Virus record (IMG/VR): IMGVR_UViG_3300046323_000419
Location: 1 to 64,000 of that record
Source of the DNA: a virus
Strand: one strand, 5' to 3'
DNA: 64,000 nucleotides
Shown here: positions 55,083 to 64,000 of the stretch, piece after piece
Position numbering within the stretch: the first letter of the stretch is position 1
Layout of the letters: each line of letters opens with the position of its first letter
Made by a program: the position numbers and the translations under genes
Notes under the pieces: generated by a model
What the model was told of the DNA's origin: nothing
Database searches by the model: none
What the model saw: the letters and a program-made list of their open reading frames with translations, nothing else

Positions 55083-58000
55083 ATGTTACAACCAAAAAAG
55101 AAATCAACAAACTCAGAAATTAAAAATAGTGATATTTTTTATAAAGAATATTTATCTTCACCAAAATATAAAGAAAGATTAATAAAACAAAAATATAATA
55201 ATCCAGATAAAGTAATAAATGATAGAAAATCACAGTCTTCTAAAACTAAAATAAATGAGATACCTTATTTAGGACAATTTACTTCAAAAAATACAGGTTC
55301 TTATTTTATTCCAGAAAATAATACAATTGATTATGATGCCTTTGATTTAAAATTATATCCAGGTTCAAATAAAGAAGATATTATAGTTCACGAACGTTCT
55401 CATTCAGCTGGGGCTTTAAAATATAAAAAAAATAATAATTTAACTTTGAATGAAAATGAAACAAAAGATATAAATAATAAAAATAAAATTAAAGGTGACC
55501 ACGAAAAGAATGCTTGGGAAGCTAAAGCAGATATGGACGTTTTAAGATATTATTTAAAAAAAGATAATATTTATGATACAGGTACTCAAGATTTTACACC
55601 TGAGTTATTAAATAAATCTAAAAATAAATATAAAGATAATACAACAATTAAACGATTTTTAGATCGATTTTCAGATAAAGACGCTATATATTTAATGAAT
55701 AATATAGCAATGAATAATGAACAAAAAAATGAACAAGTAATTTCCGCATATGGAGGTGAAATAAATACAAATATGAATAGATATGCACAAGGTGGAGATC
55801 TTACTCAATTTAATACTGGAGGAACTCATGAATCTTCCCCAATAGGTGGAATCCCAATAGGTAACAATAACTTTGTAGAACAAGGTGAAACTAAACAGGA
55901 TAACTTTATTTACAGTAATAGAATATTTTTAGATGAAAATGTAATCTCTCAATATAATCTACCTAAATCTTTAATTGGTAAATCTGTAGCAGATGCTACT
56001 AAATTAATAGATAATAAATTTAAAGGTAGGAATGATAAGATTTCACAATCTACTAAAAACTCAATGTTATCTAAAATCGCAGAAGCTCAAGAATCTATGA
56101 AACCTCAAGAACCTGAAATGGAACAATCACAAGAGGGTGATGAGCAACAACTTCCTGAAGATATGATTGATTCTAATCAAATGGCTTGGGGAGGGTTTAC
56201 AGATAGTACAATAGGTCAAGGTTTTGGTGAAGAAGCTACTGGTGCACAAAAATCTGCAGCATTAAGCGCGGGATTAGGTGTAGCAACAACTACTTTGGAT
56301 TTAGGTAATGTTGCTTTTGGTAAAGCTGCTCAAGATATATCTGGTACGGCTGAATCAGGAAGAGTTGGCGGAGTTGGAATGATAGGTGGTTCAGCAATTA
56401 AAGGTGCTAGTGCTGGTGCAGCATTTGGGCCATTAGGTGCAGGTATCGGAGCAGCTGTAGGAGGTTTGGCAGGTTTAGCAGGTTTAGGTAAAGCTCGTAA
56501 AGCTGAAGCTTTAAATACTCAACGATTTGCGATGAATACTAATAGAAGTTTATCTGATAATTATTCTGCAATGGGTGGTAGAATAGATCCTAAAAAACCA
56601 ACTGAGCAAACTGTAAATACTCTTCAAAGAGGTATAGATGTAGCTCAATTGATTGGTCAAAAATTTTTTAAAAAAGGTCCATTATCGATTGTTCCAGGAA
56701 CTGTTGGTTCAGCATTTGGAGTACTTGATTCTTTTCAAAATAAAAGAAATATTAATCCCGCAGATGTAATAGGACTTATTCCAAATCCTGTTACTCAAAT
56801 ATTATCTGAAACAATAGATCAGGGTGCTCGTGAGAAAAGAATGACGCATGAATTTGCAGAAAAGTCAAGAAAAATAAATCCTAAAATAGAACTTAAAGAG
56901 ACAGAAAATACAATAAAAGATACTTTTGGAAAAAGAAGTTATGCTGAAGGAGGATTTATTAAGCAATTTGCATATGATGATAAAATGAATCAAATGGAAG
57001 ATGGTGGTTATTATGATAAAAATAATCCTTATTTTATGACAAATCCAGGACAAATAATTCCAAATAACCAACAAACAGTATCTTCAAGTCAAAAAGTTCC
57101 TTTTCCTAAACCACCAACAGCTGATTATGATACTAATATTATTAAAAACGTACATGATGCAATAGGAATAACTCCAAGTATGCCAGGATATGGTAAAGAA
57201 TGGGGTAAAAAAAGTAATCAAGCTTATTATAATAGTGTGATAAACGATAAAGAATCTATGAAAAATAATCCTTCATTTGGAAAAGATTTTAAAACTATGA
57301 CACTTACAAAAAACCAAATGTTACAACCAAATTTTCCAGAATCAGCACAAAAAAGATTTGGATTAACAAAAGAAGGTTATAAATTTACTCCAGAAACTCC
57401 AATCATTCCTCAAAGAGAAGATCCTATTATAACTCCAACTCAAACTAAAGCTGGATTTGAAGCTTACTACGCTAACGCTAAACAAATTGAAGATACTAAG
57501 AAAAATAGAACACTTGTAGGTAAAGGTTTAAGTTATGCAAATGATAATCTTGGTAATTTAGCAAGATATGCTCCAATTGCAGCAAATGCTTTACAATTAG
57601 CACAACTTAAAAAACCTCAAGGTGAAAGATTAGATAGATTAGGTAATCGTTATAAACCTGAATATGTAGATGAAGCACAATTGCAAAATATTGCAAATCA
57701 AACTATGAATAATTCAGTTAATGCTATTGGTCAATCTGGTGCATCTCAAGGTCAATTAAGGTCTTCTATTATAGGTTCTCAATTACAACGAACTAAAGCA
57801 TTATCTGATAGTTACGGTCAAGCTGCAGCTCAAAATAGAGCTACTAATGATAGAGCTCAAACATTTAATTTAGGTGTAGATAGTGCTAATTTACAACAAT
57901 CTAATTCTGAAAAAGATATTAATGCTAGAGACCAAGCTGCTTATAGAAATGCTAAAAGAGAATATATAACAGGTATTGGTGAAGGAATTGGAGATATTGG

Positions 58001-58202
58001 TAAAGAACAGACTCAAAAAAAGATAATTGCTAAAACATTGGGTTATAAATGGGATGGAGAATATGTTAAAAGTCCCGATGGAACAGTTGTAACAGATCCT
58101 GATACTGGTAAACCTATGACTGGAGAAAAATTAAAAGAATTACAATCAACTAAGGATAAAAAAGCATTAGGTGGTTATTTAATAAAAAATAAAGTAAAAT
58201 AA
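55083..58202 (+). CDS. Cargo/ejection protein with N-terminal HExxH and glycine-rich membrane-active segment
   Basis: 1039 aa. Residues 101-109 (IVHERSHSA) give HExxH (His103, Glu104, His107), and EKNAWEAKADM (141-151) can supply the third zinc ligand: a zincin-like domain. About 435-475 is a Gly/Ala-rich hydrophobic stretch (GASAGAAFGPLGAGIGAAVG) like those of ejected proteins that enter membranes. The C-terminal third is Ala/Gln/Asn-rich and helical. In crAss-like phages such proteins are packed in the tail or capsid and injected. Shares one base with the next gene. Confidence 0.68.
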   Translation: MLQPKKKSTNSEIKNSDIFYKEYLSSPKYKERLIKQKYNNPDKVINDRKSQSSKTKINEIPYLGQFTSKNTGSYFIPENNTIDYDAFDLKLYPGSNKEDIIVHERSHSAGALKYKKNNNLTLNENETKDINNKNKIKGDHEKNAWEAKADMDVLRYYLKKDNIYDTGTQDFTPELLNKSKNKYKDNTTIKRFLDRFSDKDAIYLMNNIAMNNEQKNEQVISAYGGEINTNMNRYAQGGDLTQFNTGGTHESSPIGGIPIGNNNFVEQGETKQDNFIYSNRIFLDENVISQYNLPKSLIGKSVADATKLIDNKFKGRNDKISQSTKNSMLSKIAEAQESMKPQEPEMEQSQEGDEQQLPEDMIDSNQMAWGGFTDSTIGQGFGEEATGAQKSAALSAGLGVATTTLDLGNVAFGKAAQDISGTAESGRVGGVGMIGGSAIKGASAGAAFGPLGAGIGAAVGGLAGLAGLGKARKAEALNTQRFAMNTNRSLSDNYSAMGGRIDPKKPTEQTVNTLQRGIDVAQLIGQKFFKKGPLSIVPGTVGSAFGVLDSFQNKRNINPADVIGLIPNPVTQILSETIDQGAREKRMTHEFAEKSRKINPKIELKETENTIKDTFGKRSYAEGGFIKQFAYDDKMNQMEDGGYYDKNNPYFMTNPGQIIPNNQQTVSSSQKVPFPKPPTADYDTNIIKNVHDAIGITPSMPGYGKEWGKKSNQAYYNSVINDKESMKNNPSFGKDFKTMTLTKNQMLQPNFPESAQKRFGLTKEGYKFTPETPIIPQREDPIITPTQTKAGFEAYYANAKQIEDTKKNRTLVGKGLSYANDNLGNLARYAPIAANALQLAQLKKPQGERLDRLGNRYKPEYVDEAQLQNIANQTMNNSVNAIGQSGASQGQLRSSIIGSQLQRTKALSDSYGQAAAQNRATNDRAQTFNLGVDSANLQQSNSEKDINARDQAAYRNAKREYITGIGEGIGDIGKEQTQKKIIAKTLGYKWDGEYVKSPDGTVVTDPDTGKPMTGEKLKELQSTKDKKALGGYLIKNKVK

Positions 58203-60031
58203 TGAATAGATACGATACCGCAAGTGTTGCTAAATTTTCACCATTATCTTTTCAGGAATTATCTGCTGCACCATTAGCAATGCGTCAAAAACACGATAGT
58301 TTAGATGCTCAAAGAGAATTATTAAGACAAGGATTAGCTAAAACTAATCCTCACGAAAAATATTATGAAGAAGCAGTTAGATTAAAAGATGAATTAAATA
58401 ATCAAATAACCTCTCAAGCTGAATTATTAGCTAAAGAAGGTGTTAATCCAAATAGTCAAGCTGATTTTTTAAAATTAAATCGCGATTATCAAGAAACAAT
58501 GTCACCTACTGGTAAATTAGGTATGATAAATGCTCACAATGTTAATTTACAATCTACTTATAAAAATTATATTGATGAAGCAATTAAAGCTAATCAATCT
58601 CCAGCAATGGCTAAATTACACGCAGATATGGCAATTAAAAAACATCTTCAACAACCTTTATATGATGAAAGAGGTAGAGTAGTTGATTTTAGTGCTGGTA
58701 ATGCTGCTCCAGAATATATGGATAATATTAAATGGATCAATGATTTAGCCGCCAATGTTGGTTTTGACAAAACTAGCTGGGCTCAAGCTAGTAGTGGCTT
58801 AAGTAAAAGTAATGACGGTACTAGATTTGTAGTTAATTCTAGTGCTAAAGGATTAACTAAAGACAATGTTGAAAGATTAAATAGATTAGCAGAAAGAGCT
58901 AATAGTGAAGTATCAAATCCTACTAGTAGAATTAGACAAAATATTGATTATAATTTTCAAAATCCACAAACAGAATTAAACAATATGTTAAATCATTTAT
59001 ATTCTAAACGTGAAAGAGAAGATGGTGTAACAGATAGAAGTTATTCTAAAGATAATCTTAATTGGAGTGATAAAGGAAAAGATAAGTTTAAAGATTCAGA
59101 ATTACAAGGTTATAATTTAAGTGATGGTAAAACATTTGCAACAAATACTAATTTAATGAAAGAGGCTGGTTTAATTGGTGGAGGGTTTGATCAATTTACA
59201 CCTGAAGAAAGAGCTAAACAAAGTGGTATTAATGCTCCATTATTTAAAGTTAATCCTACAGCTCAGTCTACGTCTACAACTAGATCCCCTGAATGGAAAA
59301 AATTAGCAAGTTCTATAAATAGAACGCTACCTTCTAATCAACGTTTTAAAGAAGGTTCTAAAGAGGAAGAGTCTGCAGTTAAAAAGTATTTAACTAAGTA
59401 TGGTAATACCACAATTCAAAATAGAGTTGTAGACCCTTATAGTCACAACACAGGATTAATGTTTGCTGATGAAACTTTAAAAGACGTTACAAAAGCTCAA
59501 CAAAATCTATGGAAAAGAGTTAAAAATGGTTCTTCTACATTAGTAGATGATGAAGGTAAAGAATACACTAAAGACGAAATTGCAAAAATTTCTAAATTTT
59601 CGTATGACGGAGATTTAACAGCAGACTCAAACGTAAGCGTATTTACAAAAGATAAACGAAAAAATTATATACCTCATTTTGGAACAATAGTTATAGGTAC
59701 TGGAGATGATGCTAAACTTAAAAATGTTTATGTTTCTAGAAATTCTGATGATTTTGAAAAACCTCAATACAAGGGAGCGGTTGATAAAAATAAAATTAAC
59801 AATATTGTAAAATCTGGACCAAATAGATACCATACTTTTAAAGTAGACGGTATAAAAGCTTTTAAAAATTATGGAATGAAAAATGTGGAAATGAAATATA
59901 ATGAAGAAAGTAAATCTTATGATTTAAGTTTTATTGATCATAAAGGTCAAAATAGGGATTTAAAATTTCAAGACGATGAAAATGGTACTGCGGAAGCTCG
60001 TTTAAGTGAATTTTTAATAGAAGGTAATTAA
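58202..60031 (+). CDS. Cargo/ejection protein
   Basis: 609 aa. N-terminal half helical, rich in Gln, Ala and Asn (RQKHDSLDAQRELLRQGLAK), central low-complexity region, and a C-terminal mixed domain (NYIPHFGTIVIGTGDDAKL). It lies between the HExxH protein and the giant open-ended gene, with junctions of one and two bases. The cargo assignment is by position and composition. Confidence 0.58.
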   Translation: MNRYDTASVAKFSPLSFQELSAAPLAMRQKHDSLDAQRELLRQGLAKTNPHEKYYEEAVRLKDELNNQITSQAELLAKEGVNPNSQADFLKLNRDYQETMSPTGKLGMINAHNVNLQSTYKNYIDEAIKANQSPAMAKLHADMAIKKHLQQPLYDERGRVVDFSAGNAAPEYMDNIKWINDLAANVGFDKTSWAQASSGLSKSNDGTRFVVNSSAKGLTKDNVERLNRLAERANSEVSNPTSRIRQNIDYNFQNPQTELNNMLNHLYSKREREDGVTDRSYSKDNLNWSDKGKDKFKDSELQGYNLSDGKTFATNTNLMKEAGLIGGGFDQFTPEERAKQSGINAPLFKVNPTAQSTSTTRSPEWKKLASSINRTLPSNQRFKEGSKEEESAVKKYLTKYGNTTIQNRVVDPYSHNTGLMFADETLKDVTKAQQNLWKRVKNGSSTLVDDEGKEYTKDEIAKISKFSYDGDLTADSNVSVFTKDKRKNYIPHFGTIVIGTGDDAKLKNVYVSRNSDDFEKPQYKGAVDKNKINNIVKSGPNRYHTFKVDGIKAFKNYGMKNVEMKYNEESKSYDLSFIDHKGQNRDLKFQDDENGTAEARLSEFLIEGN

Positions 60032-60033
60032 TT

Positions 60034-63000
60034 ATGTTAAATAATAGAAAAAATATATATCCTAAAAAAGATTTAGATGCGGCTCTAGAAAAAATTCACA
60101 AAGTAGATAAAAAAACTAAACTAGATGCTTATTTAAATGAATCAGAAAACAAAACTTTCAGAAGTAATACAATTGGTAAATCTGATTATGATAAAAATTT
60201 AAATTTAGAAAATATTGATACTACTAATGAACAAACTATTGACACATCTATTAATGAACACCGCGCTAACGAACAATCTTGGCAAGCTCATTTAGGAATT
60301 GGTGCAGTTAGAACTGTTGCTAAAGCAGCTACAGAAGTAGCTAAACTTCCTGGAGTAATTGGTGGTATTGCAATGTCACCATTTGCTGATGAAAACGAAG
60401 GTTTTGAAACAGCATTTAACAATCAATGGATTAAATTCTTTGATGGTTTAAATGAAGATGTTAAAGAAGCTTTACCTGTTTATATAAAAGAGTCTGTTAA
60501 AAATGGTGATTTCTTTACAAAAATAGGTTCTTCTGCGTTTTATGCCACAGAAGGTGCTGATGGTGCGGGATTTATGTTAGGGGCTATGGCCCCTGGTGCA
60601 TTATTTAAATTGTTTGGTGGTGCAAACGCATTATTTGGAGCATCTATTAAAGCTGCTAAATTAGCTAAATATGGTGAAGGAATTGAAGCTGGTAGAAAAG
60701 CTTTAAAAGCTGCTAATATTACTATTAAAAATATTGACCAATATATGATACCTGCTTTTAATACCATTGCTGAATCTGGCGCAGAATCTAAAGGAGTTTG
60801 GGATGGTATGGAATCTAGAAAAGGTGACGCTCATAAAGAATATATGAGTAAATTAGATCCAAATAATTCTAGATACCAACAAGCAATATCTTTAAAAAAT
60901 GAACAGTTAGATCAATTAAGACGTTCTGGTGAAATATCAATAGAAGAATATAATCAACAATCTGCAAATATAGGTACGGTTGTAGCTGAAGAAATGTTTG
61001 AAAAAGATTTTAAAGAACAAAAAGCTTTAGCTGCTCAAAATTCATTTTTTAAAAACGTAGTTATAGTAGCAGGTCCTAACTATATCCAAGCTAAGTTATT
61101 ATTTGGTAAAACCCCATCTAAAGTTTTATTAGATAAAATTGGTGGTCTTGGTGAAAAAACTATTAAAAATACTGTTAAACAAGGTGTTAAGAATTTTGCT
61201 AAAGGATTTGCATCAGAAGGAGCTGAAGAAGTTGGTCAAACAGCAGTTGAACATAGAAATATTGAACAAGGTTTAAAATTTAAACTTGGTGATGATATGG
61301 GTGATGATTATAATCCGTTAACCTTTGGGGAAGACTTTATTAAAACTTTAGGAACTACAGAAGGTCAAATTGCTGGATTTTTAGGTGGTATAATGGGAGC
61401 ACCAATGTCAGCAGTAGGTGGTTATAAACAAGATGTTCGTGATAGAAAACAAACTGAAAGACTTCGTGAAAAAATCAATGGTGCTTCTACAGCTTACGCA
61501 GATATTAAGAATACTAATATTTACGAACAGGAAGAATATACTAATCCTGAAACAGGTGAAGTTGATTTTAGAGATAAAGAAGTTGATGGTAAAAAAGTAT
61601 TTATACCTGAAAATGTTGCAAAAGTTAAAAAAGCTTTAGATTTAATTGAAAGAGACTCTCAAATTTATGATAAAGCAATTGAAGAAGGTGATACTGAAAC
61701 AATTGAAATGTTAAAAGGTAAAGCTGAGTTCAATCTTATTAATAAATTTATAGGTGAAGATGAAGTTACATTAGATGCTTTAGGTGAATATTTAAAAGTA
61801 GCATTTCCTACTCAAAAATCTGAAAATATTTCTGAAGAACAGATTAAATTAAATAAGGAAAATCTTGAAAGAGTTGATAAAATAATGAAAAAAGCAACCT
61901 CTCTTCAAAAAGATTTAACTTCTTATAAAGATATGGCTGCTTCACTTATTAGAATTAATAATCCAGAAGTTACAGAAAAACATCTTACAGATTTTATGAA
62001 TAGAGTAGCTAATACTTTTATATCTGAAAGAGCTGAAGAATTTGATGCTAAAGATAAATTAAATAAGTTAGAAAAACAAAAATCGGATTTATTATCTAAT
62101 TCTACAGTAATTGAAATTGATAATCCTAATTATATTGAAGGAATAAGTTCTGAATTAGATAAAACAACTAAAACTAGAAGTAATAATCCTAGATTAGATT
62201 TAATTAATTCTCAAATCGCTAAAGTTAAAGAACAACTTAAAGATTTTGAAGAAGCTACAAATAGTACTATATGGGATAATGAATATTTAAATAATAAAAT
62301 TAGTAATGAAGTTAAAGTTAGACAAAAACTTCAAAAAGCTACATCTCCAGAAGTAGTTGAAAAAGCTGATGAAGTTTTGCAAACAATTAATAATGCAACA
62401 ACTCCTGAAGAATTAAATAATCTTCCTAAAACTAATACTCCAGCAGATACAGTAATTCAACAAAAAGCTGATAAAAAGAAAACTGAATTAAAAGCTGCTA
62501 AAGAAGCTGAAGAAGCTGGTGTTATAACTAATGCTAAAGAAGATGATAATGCTTTTAATGGTACATCTACAACAGAAACTCATTCAACAGAAGGTTCTGA
62601 TATATCTGATGAATTAACTCCTCAAACAGGTGAAAATACAACAGAAGAAGATGATAAGGAATCTAAATTAATAAATCCAACACAAGGTAAAGGTGTAAAA
62701 CTTATTAGTTATGATAGGAAAAATAATGAAGTTTTTAGTTGGATTAAAGAACAATTTCCTGAAGGTTTAGCTTTTGAAAGAAATCCAATTAATAAAATAG
62801 GACAAGAAGTTAGTTTTGAAATTAATGAAAATCCTACTGGTAATAGTTCTGTTTTAGAAATTGAAAAAAGAAGAAAAAATGATATTGAAAGATATGATGA
62901 AAGTGATAAAAGAGGAATAGAAAAAATAAATCCTGATGCGGAAAGTACTAAAGGTTCACCTTTTAAAGTTGGAGCTAAATGGAATGATGGATATAAAGTA

Positions 63001-64000
63001 ATTATTAATAGTAGTACTGCTGATGAAAACTATATTGGAAGGGATGACCCTTATATTGTTATTTCTAAAATAATAAAACCTGCACAATTTGACGAATCTG
63101 GAATAATGACAAAAGCTCCAGTTGTTGATGTAATGTTATTTAATACTAAAGAAGAAGCTGATAAATTTATAAAAGAAAGATTAGAAAAAGTAAAACTTTC
63201 AGCAGGGAAAAGACAAATTAAAGCAAATGAAAAATATGATGCAGAAATTAAAGCTTTACCTCAAAATAAATCTAAAGTATCTGAAGCTTTAACTGCTTTT
63301 AGTAATAAAGATTTTTCTAATATTCAATTATTGATAGATTACCTTCCAATTAACATTAAGTTAGCTGAAGGAGCTTATTTACCTATTGAAACAAGACGTG
63401 TTAATGGTGAAATGAATCCTGAAACAGAAATGTTAAGAAAATCATTAATAACTAATCTTATTAATGGTATTCCTATTGAAAGTATGAATTCTACTATAAC
63501 AGGTCAATATAAAGGTGTATTACAAGTTGAATCTCCAATTGCTGAAAATAGTCTTTTAGATTTAACTGGTGTTACAGATTTAAAGTATATTAAAGAAAAT
63601 ACTTATTTTGTAAATATTCACGGTCAATTAGAAAATATATTAACAGGTCAAACTAGAGCTTTTCAAAATAAATTTACTAAAGATTTAGATAGAACTAAAA
63701 ATTATGCTGCTGGAGAAATCTATTTAATGATCCCACAAGCAGATGGCATATCTCAGTTTCCTTTAAAACTTAATATCAGTAAATTATCTATTGAAGAATC
63801 TGAAGGTTTATTTGAAATTTATAGAGAAATTTTAACACAAGATAAAGGTTCTAATACAACACTATCTGAAATTAGTCCTGAATTGTTATCTATAATTCAA
63901 AATGTATTTGGAGAAGAATTAAAAGTAATTACAACACCTGCTAAACAAAAGGATATTAAATTAGGTGAAATTATAGATTTATTAGTTTATGAATCTGATA
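60034..64000 (+). CDS. Giant cargo protein, 5' part (open at the right edge)
   Basis: At least 1322 codons without a stop. The N-terminal 120 residues are charged. Next come Gly/Ala-rich hydrophobic helices (FMLGAMAPGALFKLFGGANA; GQIAGFLGGIMGAPMSAVGG), then long coiled-coil-prone, acidic stretches, and beyond about residue 880 beta-type domains (SFEINENPTGNSSVLEI). In crAss-like genomes the gene at this place is a giant virion protein, sometimes with RNA polymerase domains; no such DxDGD motif is present in the visible part. Confidence 0.6.
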   Translation, partial: MLNNRKNIYPKKDLDAALEKIHKVDKKTKLDAYLNESENKTFRSNTIGKSDYDKNLNLENIDTTNEQTIDTSINEHRANEQSWQAHLGIGAVRTVAKAATEVAKLPGVIGGIAMSPFADENEGFETAFNNQWIKFFDGLNEDVKEALPVYIKESVKNGDFFTKIGSSAFYATEGADGAGFMLGAMAPGALFKLFGGANALFGASIKAAKLAKYGEGIEAGRKALKAANITIKNIDQYMIPAFNTIAESGAESKGVWDGMESRKGDAHKEYMSKLDPNNSRYQQAISLKNEQLDQLRRSGEISIEEYNQQSANIGTVVAEEMFEKDFKEQKALAAQNSFFKNVVIVAGPNYIQAKLLFGKTPSKVLLDKIGGLGEKTIKNTVKQGVKNFAKGFASEGAEEVGQTAVEHRNIEQGLKFKLGDDMGDDYNPLTFGEDFIKTLGTTEGQIAGFLGGIMGAPMSAVGGYKQDVRDRKQTERLREKINGASTAYADIKNTNIYEQEEYTNPETGEVDFRDKEVDGKKVFIPENVAKVKKALDLIERDSQIYDKAIEEGDTETIEMLKGKAEFNLINKFIGEDEVTLDALGEYLKVAFPTQKSENISEEQIKLNKENLERVDKIMKKATSLQKDLTSYKDMAASLIRINNPEVTEKHLTDFMNRVANTFISERAEEFDAKDKLNKLEKQKSDLLSNSTVIEIDNPNYIEGISSELDKTTKTRSNNPRLDLINSQIAKVKEQLKDFEEATNSTIWDNEYLNNKISNEVKVRQKLQKATSPEVVEKADEVLQTINNATTPEELNNLPKTNTPADTVIQQKADKKKTELKAAKEAEEAGVITNAKEDDNAFNGTSTTETHSTEGSDISDELTPQTGENTTEEDDKESKLINPTQGKGVKLISYDRKNNEVFSWIKEQFPEGLAFERNPINKIGQEVSFEINENPTGNSSVLEIEKRRKNDIERYDESDKRGIEKINPDAESTKGSPFKVGAKWNDGYKVIINSSTADENYIGRDDPYIVISKIIKPAQFDESGIMTKAPVVDVMLFNTKEEADKFIKERLEKVKLSAGKRQIKANEKYDAEIKALPQNKSKVSEALTAFSNKDFSNIQLLIDYLPINIKLAEGAYLPIETRRVNGEMNPETEMLRKSLITNLINGIPIESMNSTITGQYKGVLQVESPIAENSLLDLTGVTDLKYIKENTYFVNIHGQLENILTGQTRAFQNKFTKDLDRTKNYAAGEIYLMIPQADGISQFPLKLNISKLSIEESEGLFEIYREILTQDKGSNTTLSEISPELLSIIQNVFGEELKVITTPAKQKDIKLGEIIDLLVYESD

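Noticed and set aside
1-64000. CRISPR arrays, insertion sequences, integrase or attachment sites
   Set aside because: No array of regularly spaced repeats, no transposase or integrase motif and no duplicated att core was seen. The only repeats are short and are listed.
28804-64000. Stop-codon reassignment (TAG or TGA read as sense), as in some crAss-like phages
   Set aside because: All long structural genes read through in the standard code without in-frame TAG or TGA, and some small genes end in TAG or TGA.

Overview
The window is a very AT-rich, tightly packed segment of a tailed double-stranded DNA phage. It most resembles the crAss-like phages (Crassvirales) of Bacteroidetes. The supporting evidence is the rightward order large terminase, portal, acidic scaffold-like protein, major capsid protein, small head/connector genes, tail fibres, lysis genes, a P22-gp4-like ring protein, a very long tail (muzzle/stabilisation) protein and then giant virion cargo proteins. 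Host-type promoters with a TATCTTTG -7 box, the absence of Shine-Dalgarno sites and Bacteroidetes-style tail-fibre motifs agree with this. Long structural ORFs run without in-frame TAG or TGA, so the standard code fits. Genes are cut at both edges, so the genome continues on both sides. All calls come from reading the sequence; no database search was run.

Layout. Positions 1-22173 are read leftward. From right to left they hold a candidate single-strand-binding protein, a long gene-poor stretch with candidate non-coding RNAs and a tmRNA, a set of very small membrane and hypothetical genes, a family B DNA polymerase, small regulators, a DnaB-like helicase, a Sak4/RecA-like ATPase, a second candidate ssDNA-binding protein, a tRNA-Leu-like element and a DnaG-type primase. 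Two NUMOD4-HNH-AP2 endonucleases sit inside this replication block. Last comes a compact operon (about 1-4609) of amide-bond chemistry: a COOH-NH2 ligase, two class I amidotransferase/C26 proteins, an ATP-grasp ligase, two gamma-glutamylcyclotransferase-fold proteins and a GNAT.

Positions 22309-64000 are read rightward. After a divergent promoter come a small HExxH protein, an independently promoted and terminated RNA of about 280 nt, and a run of small overlapping genes (23156-26583) with several Cys-rich mini-proteins and a GroES-like protein. Then follow a candidate small terminase, a DnaJ-type zinc mini-protein and a GroEL-like chaperonin that overlaps the terminase gene. Virion morphogenesis occupies 28804-43754. 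A tail spike with a glycoside-hydrolase clan A barrel (43756-45969), a lysis cassette with a GH19 endolysin (46113-47898), a metallophosphoesterase (47986-48930), the tail-connector genes (48986-54934) and the cargo/ejection genes (55083 to the edge) complete the region.

How it fits together: the leftward half copies DNA, and may also modify peptides or metabolites and rescue ribosomes. The rightward half builds the particle, possibly with its own chaperonin set, and lyses the cell. Six promoters share the form T(A/T)G(G/C)-N19-TAT(C/A)TTTG. Intrinsic terminators divide the rightward half into transcription units. The features most worth following up are the amide-ligase operon, the phage tmRNA, the chaperonin cassette beside the terminase, the GH-A tail spike, and three candidate structured RNAs.
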